This document shows positions 10,141-19,609 of a DNA stretch of 64,000 bases, one piece after another. The stretch comes from Pasteurella dagmatis (GTDB taxonomy: Bacteria; Pseudomonadota; Gammaproteobacteria; Enterobacterales; Pasteurellaceae), in the NCBI RefSeq assembly GCF_900186835.1, contig NZ_LT906448.1, positions 1,533,501 through 1,597,500 of the forward strand, written 5' to 3'. Position numbers and translations under genes: made by a program. Numbering within the stretch: position 1 is the first letter of the stretch; each line of letters opens with the position of its first letter. The notes under the pieces were generated by a model. That model saw nothing but the letters and a program-made list of their open reading frames with translations, did not search any database and was not told where the DNA came from.

Positions 10141-10162
10141 TTTTACGATCAAGATCGCAAAA
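10141..10162 (+). promoter_or_regulatory. CRP-S (competence regulatory) site upstream of comE1
   Basis: A 22-base near-palindrome: left half TTTTACGATC, right half GATCGCAAAA, centre AA. It matches the known Haemophilus CRP-S pattern (T4-GCGATC/GATCGC-A4), which needs CRP plus Sxy/TfoX. It lies 97 bases before the comE1 start. A possible -10, TACATT, is at 10205-10210. Its right end overlaps an uptake signal at 10161-10169. Confidence 0.82.
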
Positions 10163-10258
10163 GTGCGGTCAATTTCTAGCAAGATTTCCATATTTCAATG
10201 AAAGTACATTACGTTGAATTTTCAACAAGATAACGTTCAAATTGAAAAGGAAAAAACT

Positions 10259-10600
10259 ATGAAATTTAAACCGCTCTTAATTTCTCTTTTAGCTGGCTTT
10301 TCTTTACTATCAAGCTCTAGCGTATCGGCAGAAACAGTCAACGTAGAAGCAAAAACAGTTGTTCAACAAAACCTAACAACAGGGCAACAGACCGTAACAC
10401 AAACAGATCAAGTGAATATCAATACAGCAACTGCAATTGAATTACAAAAAGCGTTAATTGGTATTGGTACGAAAAAAGCTGAAGCCATTGTGCAATATCG
10501 TGAAGCACACGGACCTTTTACAGCAGCTGAACAACTCATGGAAGTACAGGGCATTGGCAAAGCAACATTAGAAAAAAACAAATCTCGCATTGCGCTTTAA
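10259..10600 (+). CDS. ComEA/ComE1-like periplasmic helix-hairpin-helix DNA-binding protein
   Basis: A 113-residue secreted protein. An N-terminal signal peptide (MKFKPLLISLLAGF then SLLSSSSVSA) is followed by a spacer and one helix-hairpin-helix domain from about residue 55: VNINTATAIELQKALIGIG and later FTAAEQLMEVQGIGKATL. Homologues bind incoming DNA in the periplasm during natural transformation. The ATG at 10259 is chosen because AAAGGA stands 8 bases upstream and the signal peptide begins there; a TTG 45 bases earlier would add a non-signal tail. The CRP-S site upstream supports control with other competence genes. Confidence 0.9.
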   Translation: MKFKPLLISLLAGFSLLSSSSVSAETVNVEAKTVVQQNLTTGQQTVTQTDQVNINTATAIELQKALIGIGTKKAEAIVQYREAHGPFTAAEQLMEVQGIGKATLEKNKSRIAL

Positions 10601-10606
10601 TCTGAT

Positions 10607-10640
10607 AAAAAAGCGGAATTATAATATTCCGCTTTTATCA
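10607..10640. terminator. Bidirectional terminator between comE1 and recQ
   Basis: AAAAGCGGAAT (10609-10619) pairs with ATTCCGCTTTT (10626-10636), with T- and A-rich flanks suited to both convergent genes. Confidence 0.85.
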
Positions 10641-10663
10641 AATGTATAAAAATAAAAGTATAA

Positions 10664-12559
10664 TTACTCTAAATTTAATGGGTTACTATTTTTTGCTAAT
10701 GTAGCTTTATGTTCCTGAATTAATGCGATAAATGGCTGAGCAAAGCGCTCAAGCTTAATACTTCCCACACCATTGATTTGTAACATTTCAATATTACTAG
10801 TGGGCTGGTATTGTGCCATTTCTTGTAAGGTTGCATCATTAAATACAATGTAAGACGGAATATTTTCTTTATCTGCAATTTGCTTACGCAAGAAACGCAA
10901 ACGTGCGAATAAATCTTTATCGTAATGTTGTACTGCACTTTTTTGTGGTGCAGTAATGGCGTGTAAAGAAGAAAGCCTTGGCATTGCTAATGAAAGTGGC
11001 TTTTCACCACGTAAAAAAGGTTTTGCACTTTCAGTCAGTTGCAATGTGGTATTGAAGTGATCAAAAACTTGCTTAATTAAACCTAAATGAATGAGTTGAC
11101 GAATGACTGATTGCCAATGTTCTTTGCTTTTATCTTTACCTATGCCATAAACAGTAAGTTCATCGTGCTGATGATCTTTAATTTTTTGATTGCTCAAACC
11201 ACGCAGGACAGCCACGATGTAATGTATACCGAAACGTTGCCCTACTCGATAAATCGTGGACATCACTTTTTGCGCATCAATCAAACCATCGTATTGTTTC
11301 GGTGGGTCAAGACAAATATCACAATTTTGACAAGGTTGTTGACGATGTTCACCAAAATAATTAAGCAATACTAAACGGCGACAAGTTTGGCTTTCCGCAA
11401 ACTCACCAATCGCCTGTAATTTAAGTTCTTCGATTTGGCGTTGAGGAGTTTCAGGCTTTTCAAATAAAATTTTATGTAACCACGCATAATCTGCTGGCTC
11501 ATAAAAAAGCACTGCCTCTGCTGGTAAATCATCACGCCCTGCTCGACCTGTTTCTTGGTAATAAGATTCAATGCTACGTGGTAAATCAAAATGCGCCACA
11601 AAACGTACGTTAGATTTATTGATCCCCATTCCAAATGCGATAGTTGCTACCACTACTTGCAGATCATCACGTTGGAAAGCACGTTGCACATCTTCTCGTT
11701 GTGTGGTTTCCATTCCTGCGTGATAGGCTTGTGCTTTAACACCTTTATTACGCAAACTTTCTGCTACTCGTTCTACTTTGTTACGACTATTACAATATAT
11801 AATGCCACTTTTGCCTTTTTGCCCTAGCACAAAACGGCAAAGTTGCTCCATTGGTTTATATTTCTCAATTAAGGTATAACGGATATTGGGACGGTCAAAA
11901 CTACCAATGTAGATATACGGTTGCTCTAGTTTCAAATGCACTAAAATATCTTGCCGAGTAGCGTGATCTGCTGTTGCAGTTAATGCCATGATTGGTGCAT
12001 TAGGAAAAGCATGTTTTAACCCACCTAATTGAGTATATTCAGGGCGGAAATCATGTCCCCATTGTGAAATGCAATGTGCTTCATCAATAGCAATAAAACT
12101 GACTTTACAGTGTGAAATTAAGTGGAAAAAGCTGTTTGTCATCACTTTTTCTGGTGAAACATAAAGCAATTTCAACGTGCCAGACATCACTTTACTATGC
12201 ACGTTTTGTTGCTCTGCAAAAGTTTGACTTGAATTTAAGTAATCCGCCTCGATTCCATTCGCTAAAAGTTGATCAACTTGATCTTTCATTAGTGAAATCA
12301 GAGGCGAAATTACTAAAGTTAATCCATCAAAACACAAAGCAGGAATTTGGTAGCACAAGGATTTCCCATTCCCTGTAGCCATAATGACAAGGCTATCTTT
12401 GCCTGCTAACGCAGACTCAATAACTTCTTCTTGCCCTTTGCGGAAACTTTGATAGCCGAAAGTAGATTGCAACACATTAAGCGCAACCCGTTTTAAGGAA
12501 ATTTCCGAAAAATCGACCGCACTTTGATTCACACTCTTCTGTACAACATCAGAAAACAT
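10664..12559 (-). CDS. recQ: ATP-dependent DNA helicase RecQ
   Basis: A 631-residue superfamily 2 helicase acting 3'-5' in recombination repair. Motif I ATGNGKS is at 61-67, DEAH at 159-162, then SFDRPNIRY and the motif VI region ETGRAGRD. The zinc-binding cysteine cluster is in QPCQNCDICLDPP and an HRDC domain is near residues 545-620. The N-terminus carries about 20 residues before the helicase core. The start overlaps the pldA stop by 11 bases, so cyaY-pldA-recQ are one transcription unit. An uptake signal is near the start (12516). Confidence 0.96.
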   Translation of the reverse strand: MFSDVVQKSVNQSAVDFSEISLKRVALNVLQSTFGYQSFRKGQEEVIESALAGKDSLVIMATGNGKSLCYQIPALCFDGLTLVISPLISLMKDQVDQLLANGIEADYLNSSQTFAEQQNVHSKVMSGTLKLLYVSPEKVMTNSFFHLISHCKVSFIAIDEAHCISQWGHDFRPEYTQLGGLKHAFPNAPIMALTATADHATRQDILVHLKLEQPYIYIGSFDRPNIRYTLIEKYKPMEQLCRFVLGQKGKSGIIYCNSRNKVERVAESLRNKGVKAQAYHAGMETTQREDVQRAFQRDDLQVVVATIAFGMGINKSNVRFVAHFDLPRSIESYYQETGRAGRDDLPAEAVLFYEPADYAWLHKILFEKPETPQRQIEELKLQAIGEFAESQTCRRLVLLNYFGEHRQQPCQNCDICLDPPKQYDGLIDAQKVMSTIYRVGQRFGIHYIVAVLRGLSNQKIKDHQHDELTVYGIGKDKSKEHWQSVIRQLIHLGLIKQVFDHFNTTLQLTESAKPFLRGEKPLSLAMPRLSSLHAITAPQKSAVQHYDKDLFARLRFLRKQIADKENIPSYIVFNDATLQEMAQYQPTSNIEMLQINGVGSIKLERFAQPFIALIQEHKATLAKNSNPLNLE

Positions 12560-13400
12560 TATTTAATGAAATACCTAAGCCAATGCGCTGAATATTTTTT
12601 TGATAATCCACTAAAGACTCACCATATCCATTGTAATACTGCGCATAAAAACCGATATGTTTTGTGATTGGATACGTATAGCTCGCTTCTACCCCACCTT
12701 TTTGCGAGAGTGGATTATAATGCCCTGTTAATTTGAATTGATGTTCATCTAAACGATAACCGACAGATAAATCAAAATGACCACGATAGCGTGTTAAATC
12801 AGGGTTATCATTGTATTTTGATTTTTCAGGGATACGCCACCAAGGTTTTAATTCCACAATCCAGTTACCTTTGGTTGCCGAAGCTCGAACATACAAACGG
12901 TTCCAACTGCGAGAAAGTCCTTTTTCGTCACTGCGTCCATTTGATTGATGATTAAAACCGCTCTCAAAATCACGTAAGGTCCAATCTAATGGTAATTCTT
13001 GATCTGTTTTCCATGCTAGAAATAACTGAGGTTCATAGTTACTTTCACGGAAAGGTGAGGAATGTTTCACATTACTGATTTGAAACCACGATTTTTGTGT
13101 ATAAGATCCAGCTAAAACCGAATTTTCACCTAAGATGCCTCGCCAGAATGGCAATGCCACACTAATTTTAAATTTGATTTCATCCTTGCGAGTATCATAT
13201 TGATCAAAAAAATTACCGCTGGAAAAAGTCCCCATCAAATAGTTCTGTTCATAAGCCATTAGCCCAATAAAATCACCTGTATTTTGGGTTAACAAAACTT
13301 CTGTTTTTGATCTATAGGGAGTCGGTGAAATTTCTGCTGCACTCTGGTTAGCATAAAGTACAGTCATGATCAGAGTCAAAATGACACTTTTTTTGTACAT
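12549..13400 (-). CDS. pldA: Outer-membrane phospholipase A (OMPLA)
   Basis: A 283-residue outer-membrane beta-barrel that hydrolyses mislocalised phospholipids. The signal peptide is about residues 1-22 (cleavage near QSAA|EIS). The catalytic His-Ser pair is in GFNHQSNGRSD (H151, S153), followed by SRSWNRLYVR, which holds the catalytic Asn (N167). The C-terminal NNVF ends with the aromatic residue used for barrel assembly. The ATG at 13400 is chosen because AAGGA stands 9 bases upstream; an upstream in-frame start would bury the signal peptide. cyaY lies just upstream. Confidence 0.93.
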   Translation of the reverse strand: MYKKSVILTLIMTVLYANQSAAEISPTPYRSKTEVLLTQNTGDFIGLMAYEQNYLMGTFSSGNFFDQYDTRKDEIKFKISVALPFWRGILGENSVLAGSYTQKSWFQISNVKHSSPFRESNYEPQLFLAWKTDQELPLDWTLRDFESGFNHQSNGRSDEKGLSRSWNRLYVRASATKGNWIVELKPWWRIPEKSKYNDNPDLTRYRGHFDLSVGYRLDEHQFKLTGHYNPLSQKGGVEASYTYPITKHIGFYAQYYNGYGESLVDYQKNIQRIGLGISLNNVF

Positions 13401-13410
13401 AATGCAATCC

Positions 13411-13719
13411 TTAGCTAAAGCTGACTGATTCACCGTGAGTCTTGCAAGCCTCTTCTAAACAAATCCAAAAATTTTTACCATCACTGCTGATCCACTCCCC
13501 ATCCTTAAAACTGAAATGGAAGCCACCAGCACGGCTTGCAAGCCAAAGTTCTAAAAGTGGTTCTTGCTTGTTAATTACCACTTGGCTGCGATCTTTAAAA
13601 GTAATACTGAATACTGAGCCTTGTGTGTCACAATCTACATCACAATCTTGTTCTTCTAACTGCTCTTCAATAAGAGACCAGATGTTTTCAATATTTCGAT
13701 GAAATTCAGCTACGTTCAT
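13411..13719 (-). CDS. cyaY: Frataxin homologue CyaY
   Basis: A 102-residue frataxin-fold protein with an acidic N-terminal ridge (EEQLEEQDCDVDCD) that binds iron and interacts with the IscS-IscU machinery for iron-sulfur cluster assembly. LWLASRAGGFHF is the family core. It is divergent from lptM-lysA, as in other gammaproteobacteria where cyaY faces yifL. It is followed 10 bases later by pldA on the same strand. Confidence 0.95.
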   Translation of the reverse strand: MNVAEFHRNIENIWSLIEEQLEEQDCDVDCDTQGSVFSITFKDRSQVVINKQEPLLELWLASRAGGFHFSFKDGEWISSDGKNFWICLEEACKTHGESVSFS

Positions 13720-13841
13720 AAATCCCTCTTAACTCTCGTCATAAAAACAAGATTATAAAGATTTTCGCATTATTGTGATAGCACAAAGGCGGATTTAATG
13801 GTAAAAAGTGTTAATTAAATTTAACAATTAAGGATCATAAA

Positions 13842-13961
13842 ATGAAAAAATGGGTTTCTCTTTTTCTCTTAAGTGCAATCTGTGTATTGAGCACATCTTG
13901 CGGCGTGAAGGGTGCATTATATTTTCCAGAACAAACGCAGCAACAAACCACCCAAAAATAA
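13842..13961 (+). CDS. lptM: LptM (YifL-like) small outer-membrane lipoprotein
   Basis: A 39-residue lipoprotein: signal MKKWVSLFLLSAICVL, lipobox LSTSC (cysteine at residue 20), then GVKGALYFPE. The CGxKGxLYFP pattern after the cysteine is characteristic of LptM, which in E. coli helps mature the LptDE lipopolysaccharide translocon. AAGGA stands 7 bases before the ATG. lysA starts 18 bases downstream, the conserved arrangement (yifL-dapF in E. coli, lptM-lysA here). Confidence 0.88.
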   Translation: MKKWVSLFLLSAICVLSTSCGVKGALYFPEQTQQQTTQK

Positions 13962-13979
13962 CAAAACAGCAGGTAAGTT

Positions 13980-15230
13980 ATGGATTACTTTCAGTATCAA
14001 AATCAGCAATTAATGGCAGAACAAGTGCCTGTTATACATATCGCACAACAATTTGGCACACCGCTTTACATTTATTCTCGTGCAACGTTAGAGCGTCACT
14101 GGCACGCATTTGATAAGGCATTAGGAAAGCACCCCCATTTAATTTGTTTTGCCGTAAAGTCTAATCCAAATATCGCAATTTTAAATGTAATGGCGAAATT
14201 AGGCTCTGGTTTTGATATTGTGTCCCAAGGTGAATTAGAACGAGTTCTGGTTGCCGGCGGTGATGCAAATAAAATCGTCTTCTCTGGTGTAGCCAAAACT
14301 GAAACTGAGATTGCTCGTGCACTTGAAGTGGGCATTCGCTGTTTTAATGTAGAATCCGTTGCGGAATTACATCGTATCAATCAAGTAGCAGGCGAATTAG
14401 GCAAAGTTGCCCCAATTTCATTACGTGTCAATCCTGATGTTGATGCACATACACACCCTTATATTTCCACTGGTTTGAAAGAGAATAAATTTGGCATTAG
14501 CGTTGATGAAGCCCGTGAAGTTTATCGTCTAGCGAGCCAATTACCCCATATTAAAATCACTGGGATGGATTGCCATATCGGCTCACAATTAACAGAATTA
14601 CAACCGTTCTTAGATGCTACAGACCGCTTAATTGTATTAATGAAACAATTAAAAGAAGATAGTATCCAGTTAAAACATTTAGATTTAGGAGGCGGGCTTG
14701 GTGTGACTTACACAGACGAAACGCCACCACACCCAACAGAATATGCCTCGGCGTTATTGGAAAAATTGTCTGATTATCCTGATCTCGAAATTATTTTGGA
14801 ACCCGGCAGAGCGATTACCGCTAATGCTGGGATTTTAGTAACTAAAGTCGAATATCTAAAACATAACGAAAATCGCCATTTTGCGATTGTCGATGCGGGA
14901 ATGAACGATATGATTCGCCCTGCATTGTACCAGGCATATATGAATATTATCGAAATCGACCGCACTTTAGCCCGAAAACCACAGGTTTATGATGTTGTTG
15001 GCCCAATCTGCGAAACCTCAGATTTCTTGGGTAAACAACGCACCTTAGCGATTGCAGAGGGCGATTATATTGCACAGCGTTCAGCGGGTGCTTATGGTGC
15101 GAGTATGTCATCAAACTACAATTCTCGTTCTCGCACCGCAGAGGTGATGGTGGATGGAGAGCAAGTGCATTTGATTCGTCGTCGCGAGAAACTAGAAGAG
15201 CTTTGGGCGCTAGAACAATTATTGCCTTAG
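13980..15230 (+). CDS. lysA: Diaminopimelate decarboxylase
   Basis: PLP-dependent fold-III decarboxylase converting meso-diaminopimelate to L-lysine. The PLP lysine is K60 in CFAVKSNPN, the glycine-rich phosphate loop is HLDLGGGLG, and the active-site cysteine is in GPICETSDFLG. The 416-residue length is usual. It is preceded by GCAGGTAAGTT as ribosome site. An uptake signal is inside (14959). Confidence 0.97.
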   Translation: MDYFQYQNQQLMAEQVPVIHIAQQFGTPLYIYSRATLERHWHAFDKALGKHPHLICFAVKSNPNIAILNVMAKLGSGFDIVSQGELERVLVAGGDANKIVFSGVAKTETEIARALEVGIRCFNVESVAELHRINQVAGELGKVAPISLRVNPDVDAHTHPYISTGLKENKFGISVDEAREVYRLASQLPHIKITGMDCHIGSQLTELQPFLDATDRLIVLMKQLKEDSIQLKHLDLGGGLGVTYTDETPPHPTEYASALLEKLSDYPDLEIILEPGRAITANAGILVTKVEYLKHNENRHFAIVDAGMNDMIRPALYQAYMNIIEIDRTLARKPQVYDVVGPICETSDFLGKQRTLAIAEGDYIAQRSAGAYGASMSSNYNSRSRTAEVMVDGEQVHLIRRREKLEELWALEQLLP

Positions 15231-15236
15231 AATCAT

Positions 15237-15281
15237 AAAAAAGCGGTGAAAACTCGTTAAAAATACACCGCTCTTTTTTTC
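15237..15281 (+). terminator. Terminator after lysA
   Basis: AAAAAAGCGGTG pairs with CACCGCTCTTTTTT across a 17-base loop and is followed by a T-run. Confidence 0.8.
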
Positions 15282-15332
15282 GTCTAAAAAAGAAATATTG
15301 CTAGACAATCATCACAATTACATACATCCAGC

Positions 15333-17180
15333 TTAATCATCTGTTTGCTCAGGCAAAAAACCACCGCTTTGATGTGCCCAAAGTTTGGCATAAAGCCCAT
15401 TTTGTGCTAATAATTCAGCGTGAGTGCCTTGTTCTACGATCTGACCTTTATCCAACACAATGAGACGATCCATGGCTGCAATTGTTGATAATCGATGAGC
15501 AATGGCAATCACAGTTTTATTTTCCATCATTTTATCGAGGCTTTCTTGAATCGCCGCCTCCACTTCCGAATCCAAAGCGCTTGTTGCTTCATCAAGTAAT
15601 AAAATCGGAGCGTCTTTCAACATCACTCGCGCAATAGCAATACGTTGGCGTTGACCTCCTGATAGTTTTACACCACGCTCACCTACGTGTGCATCATAAC
15701 CAGTACGCCCTTTTGCATCAGTTAAGTGCGGTATAAAATCAGCTGCTTCTGCACGCTGGGCTGCTTGAATCATGTCTTCATCGGTGGCTTTTGGTCTACC
15801 ATAAACAATATTTTCACGCACTGAACGGTGCAAAAGTGAGGTATCTTGTGTCACTAACCCAATCTGGCTACGTAAACTTTCTTGATTCACATCACAGATA
15901 TTTTGCCCGTCAATAGTAATTTTCCCCTGTTGTGCTTCATAAAATCGCAAGAGTAAATTCACTATTGTAGATTTACCAGCACCGGAACGCCCAATTAACC
16001 CTACTTTTTCGCCCGCTTTGATAGTTAAATTAAACTGACGAAGCAATGGTTTATCTGCAGAATAGGCAAAATCAACCTTTTCAAAACGAATCTCACCTTT
16101 TGTGACAGCTAAAGGTTGGGCTTGTGGTTTATCGACAATCGTATGTGGTTTAGTTAAAGTTTCCATGCCATCATTAACCGTACCAATATTTTCAAATAAA
16201 CGGGCAGATTCCCACATAATCCAATGAGATAGACCATTAACACGCAATGCCATTGCAACTGCAGTAGCAATAGCACCAACACCTACGTGCCCCTGTTGCC
16301 ACAAAATAATTCCTAGTATTGCAGTGCTCAAAGTCAATAATACGTTGGCAGTATAAGTCAAAATATCTAATGATGTGGCTAAACGCATTTGTGCGTGTAC
16401 AGTAACCATAAATTCTTCCATTGAGCGCTTAGCATAGGCCGCCTCTCGTGCGCCATGAGAGAATAATTTTACCGTTGTAATATTTGAGTAAGCATCTGTA
16501 ATCCGTCCTGTCATTAACGATCGAGCATCAGCTTGACGCTCTGCTGTTTTCGCCAACTTAGGGATTAAAATACGCAAAATAATGCCGAAAAGAATAACCC
16601 AACCGATAAATGGTAATAACAACCAGCTGTCGAGACTAGCAAGTACAATGCCAGAGGTAATAAAATAAACGCTAACATATACCATCATATCTGCCAGTGT
16701 CATCACCGTATCACGCACTGCCAAAGCAGTTTGCATGACTTTAGCAGAAACTCGTCCCGCAAATTCATCTTGATAAAAACTTAAACTTTGCCCCAACATT
16801 AAACGATGAAAATTCCAACGTAAACGCATTGGAAAAACACCTTGCAAGGTTTGCAATCGTACTGCTGATGCAACAAATGACCAAAGAATACTGAATAGTA
16901 ACAAAGCTGCCATTGCTAGCAATAAATTACCTTTTTCTTGCCACAACATCGCAGGTGTGTATTCGGTCAACCAATCAACAATAACCCCCATTAATTGAAA
17001 TACAACGCCTTCAACGATCCCGATTCCAATATTTAAAAATGCCAGTAGAAAAATCCACCCTTTCATACCGTTCATACTGGTCCAAATAAAGCGAATAACA
17101 CCTTTTTTTGGTGTACTTGGTGGCGCACTTGGATAGGGATTTAAGCGATTTTCAAACCAAGAAAATACTTTATCAAACAT
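15333..17180 (-). CDS. ABC exporter, fused permease and ATPase
   Basis: A 615-residue half-transporter of the type IV exporter class. About six membrane segments occupy residues 40-310. The ATPase has Walker A GRSGAGKST, Q-loop VTQDTS, signature LSGGQRQRIAIARVM and Walker B ILLLDEATSALD. It resembles the uncharacterised H. influenzae exporter HI1051 in length and motifs. The substrate is unknown. It lies 39 bases after opsX on the same strand, so co-transcription is likely; a role in envelope lipid or LOS export would be inference only. An uptake signal is in the gene (15724) and another just upstream (17211). Confidence 0.85.
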   Translation of the reverse strand: MFDKVFSWFENRLNPYPSAPPSTPKKGVIRFIWTSMNGMKGWIFLLAFLNIGIGIVEGVVFQLMGVIVDWLTEYTPAMLWQEKGNLLLAMAALLLFSILWSFVASAVRLQTLQGVFPMRLRWNFHRLMLGQSLSFYQDEFAGRVSAKVMQTALAVRDTVMTLADMMVYVSVYFITSGIVLASLDSWLLLPFIGWVILFGIILRILIPKLAKTAERQADARSLMTGRITDAYSNITTVKLFSHGAREAAYAKRSMEEFMVTVHAQMRLATSLDILTYTANVLLTLSTAILGIILWQQGHVGVGAIATAVAMALRVNGLSHWIMWESARLFENIGTVNDGMETLTKPHTIVDKPQAQPLAVTKGEIRFEKVDFAYSADKPLLRQFNLTIKAGEKVGLIGRSGAGKSTIVNLLLRFYEAQQGKITIDGQNICDVNQESLRSQIGLVTQDTSLLHRSVRENIVYGRPKATDEDMIQAAQRAEAADFIPHLTDAKGRTGYDAHVGERGVKLSGGQRQRIAIARVMLKDAPILLLDEATSALDSEVEAAIQESLDKMMENKTVIAIAHRLSTIAAMDRLIVLDKGQIVEQGTHAELLAQNGLYAKLWAHQSGGFLPEQTDD

Positions 17181-17219
17181 AATTTACCTTATAAAACTGT
17201 GAAAAAATGCACCGCACTT

Positions 17220-18263
17220 TTACCATAATTTGAGTGCTTGCATTTGTGCGGCGACATCTTCCACTTGAATTTCTGCCATTAAATTTTTGCCTTTCAGCTT
17301 GGTTGCCCAAGGAAGTTGGCGACTTGGTTTACCAAATTCTTTTTGCACATTTTGTTCATATACAGACACTACATTTGCCAAATTATTGTAAGGGCCTGTC
17401 CGGAACGGATTGTGATAAGCATACAAACCAATCACATTTGTGCCTTGTGTTGTGGCTAAATGTGCGGGTCCTGAATCTGGTGAAATCACAAGATCTACCA
17501 TTCCAATTAATCCTACAAGTTGTTTTAAGTTAGTTTTTCCAGAAAGATCCGTTGGCTCAAAATTGCATAATGCTTTAATTTGTTGGGTCATTTCCATTTC
17601 ACGTTTTGCCGGCGAGGCACATAAAATCACGTGAACATTGTGTTGATTGGCGATATTGGCAACTTCAGCATAACGTTCAATTAACCAATCTTTTTCTTTT
17701 TTGCTCGAACAAGGGGAAATAATCAGATTTTTACGCGTAAGATCAATATATTGTGCGACCGCTTGGCGATCTTCATCACTGATAGCTAATTGCCATTTTG
17801 GCGTATCAATCGGCACACCAAGATAATCCACAAATGCCATAAAGCCATCAAGCACATGCGGACTTTGCGGATCTGTAATGCGCTTATTGGTGAACAACCA
17901 CTGCCCTTCACGCGCACGCTGTTTGCCAAACCCGATTTTATGAGTTGCTTTAATTCCTAAAGAAATCACTGAGGCACGCAATGCTGTTTGCATATTTAAC
18001 AGCGCATCAAAATGTTGATGTTTCAGCTGTTTCCAAAGTTCCAGTACACCTTTCCAGCCTGTTTTTTTGTCATACACAATCAACTCAATATTAGGAAGAC
18101 CGGCTAATAATTGTGCTTCCGTTTTACCGACTACCCAAGTGATTTTCGTATTTTGCCAATGACGTTGAATTTGTTGCACCGCAGCTAATGCGTGGCACAC
18201 ATCGCCAATCGCAGACAATCGCAATATGCAGAGCGATTTCGGTGGAGTATGAAATAATGCCAT
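17220..18263 (-). CDS. opsX: LOS heptosyltransferase I (OpsX)
   Basis: Glycosyltransferase family 9 enzyme (347 residues) that adds the first heptose to KDO in the lipooligosaccharide inner core. It starts with the family pattern SLCILRLSAIGDVCHALAAV; the donor-binding region SPDSGPAHLATTQGTNVIGLY is near residue 260. In Haemophilus opsX is adjacent to the KDO kinase gene, as here, where kdkA is divergent 93 bases away. OpsX acts on the phosphorylated single KDO made by WaaA and KdkA. Confidence 0.92.
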   Translation of the reverse strand: MALFHTPPKSLCILRLSAIGDVCHALAAVQQIQRHWQNTKITWVVGKTEAQLLAGLPNIELIVYDKKTGWKGVLELWKQLKHQHFDALLNMQTALRASVISLGIKATHKIGFGKQRAREGQWLFTNKRITDPQSPHVLDGFMAFVDYLGVPIDTPKWQLAISDEDRQAVAQYIDLTRKNLIISPCSSKKEKDWLIERYAEVANIANQHNVHVILCASPAKREMEMTQQIKALCNFEPTDLSGKTNLKQLVGLIGMVDLVISPDSGPAHLATTQGTNVIGLYAYHNPFRTGPYNNLANVVSVYEQNVQKEFGKPSRQLPWATKLKGKNLMAEIQVEDVAAQMQALKLW

Positions 18264-18355
18264 AGACTATCCTTAGACAAGCGAAATTTTGGAGTTCTTG
18301 TTATTTTAAAGTAGAATGTGGCTATTCGCTATCTCTGATTCTCTCTTATCTTAAT

Positions 18356-19087
18356 ATGCTTGAAATCGAAACAAAAAATGGACTTTTTCTCTTCCATTTT
18401 GATCAACCCAAAGATGATCAAACTTACTTCTTCGAACCAGAATTTTGGCAAAAAAAAGACCGCACTTTAGGTTTTGCTAAAGGAAGAGGAAAAACCTGGT
18501 TCTTAAATACTGCTGATATTTTCGGGGTCAATACAGCACTTCGCCACTATTATCGCGGAGGCTTATTCGGAAAAGTCAATCGTGATTATTATTGGCATTG
18601 GTCACGCAATAAAACTCGCAGTATGGCTGAATTTCATTTATTACATCAACTACATCAAGCTGGGTTTCCTGTACCAAAACCAATCGGAGCAAGAATTCAA
18701 AAAAATATTTTGGGATTTTATCGCGCTGATTTACTGACTGAATTAGTAGAAAATGCGAAAGATCTTACAAGCTATTTAAGGCTCAATTCTTTAGGACAAG
18801 GACATTGGCATCAAATTGGTGAGTTAATTCGTCGATTACACGACCATCAAATCTGCCATACAGACTTAAATGCCCATAATATTTTGCTACAAGAAACCCA
18901 AAATGGTATGCAATTTTGGTTACTCGACTTTGATAAATGTAGTAAAAAATTGGGTGAAAAATGGAAAACATCGAACTTACAACGTTTATACCGTTCTTTC
19001 CAAAAAGAAATTGGCAGAATGGGGATTCAGTTTACGGAAGAAAATTGGCAAGCCTTATTAACTGGCTATAAAACGAAGGTATCATAA
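18356..19087 (+). CDS. kdkA: 3-deoxy-D-manno-octulosonic acid (KDO) kinase
   Basis: A 243-residue protein kinase-like fold. The catalytic segment is HTDLNAHNILL (about residues 165-175) and the metal-binding part LLDFDKCSKK follows. It phosphorylates the 4-OH of the single KDO on lipid A, a feature of Haemophilus and other organisms with a one-KDO core. It is beside opsX and close to waaA. An uptake signal lies near its start (18459). The terminator at 19112 is shared with coaD. Confidence 0.93.
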   Translation: MLEIETKNGLFLFHFDQPKDDQTYFFEPEFWQKKDRTLGFAKGRGKTWFLNTADIFGVNTALRHYYRGGLFGKVNRDYYWHWSRNKTRSMAEFHLLHQLHQAGFPVPKPIGARIQKNILGFYRADLLTELVENAKDLTSYLRLNSLGQGHWHQIGELIRRLHDHQICHTDLNAHNILLQETQNGMQFWLLDFDKCSKKLGEKWKTSNLQRLYRSFQKEIGRMGIQFTEENWQALLTGYKTKVS

Positions 19088-19109
19088 TCGCCCAAATTAC
19101 AGTGCTTTG

Positions 19110-19142
19110 AGAAATAACCGCTAAAGTGCGGTTATTTTTTTA
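19110..19142. terminator. Bidirectional terminator overlapping the coaD stop codon
   Basis: AAATAACCGC (19112-19121) pairs with GCGGTTATTT (19128-19137). The right arm contains the coaD stop codon (19132-19134 on the minus strand) and most of an uptake signal (19124-19132). It separates convergent kdkA and coaD. Confidence 0.85.
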
Positions 19143-19608
19143 ACTTTTCTAATGCTTGAAACACAACCTCAGGCACAAGTTTGCTGACATCACCTTTGTG
19201 AAGATGAATTTCACGAATCATCGTAGAAGAAACATAAGACCAACGTTCTGAAGGTGGAAAAAACAAACTTTCAACGCCATCCGTTAATAAACGGTTTAAA
19301 TGCGCTAGTTGTAATTCATAATCAAAATCACTTGCACTACGCACACCACGAATAATCGCACTGATATTGCGATCTTTAACAACATCCGCTAACAAATCTA
19401 AAAAGCCTACAACTTCTACATTAGGTAAATGCGCTACCGCTTGTTTAACTAACTCAACACGCGTTTCTAATTCAAATAATGGGCGTTTATTAGGGTTTGA
19501 TGCTACCGCCACTAACACATTTGGAAATAAGCGTGCTGTACGTTGAATAATATCAAGATGTCCGTTAGTAATTGGATCGAAAGTACCTGGGTAAATTACA
19601 GTAATCAT
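19132..19608 (-). CDS. coaD: Phosphopantetheine adenylyltransferase
   Basis: A 158-residue nucleotidyltransferase that makes dephospho-CoA. It has the TxGH motif in [26 protein letters not shown] and [11 protein letters not shown], all family hallmarks. It starts 1 base after the waaA stop, so it forms a waaA-coaD operon as in other gammaproteobacteria. Confidence 0.97.
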   Translation of the reverse strand: MITVIYPGTFDPITNGHLDIIQRTARLFPNVLVAVASNPNKRPLFELETRVELVKQAVAHLPNVEVVGFLDLLADVVKDRNISAIIRGVRSASDFDYELQLAHLNRLLTDGVESLFFPPSERWSYVSSTMIREIHLHKGDVSKLVPEVVFQALEKLKK

Positions 19609-19609
19609 A

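Noticed and set aside
12350..12400. Unusual Walker A in RecQ (ATGNGKS)
   Set aside because: It still fits the superfamily 2 motif TGxGKS; ordinary variation.
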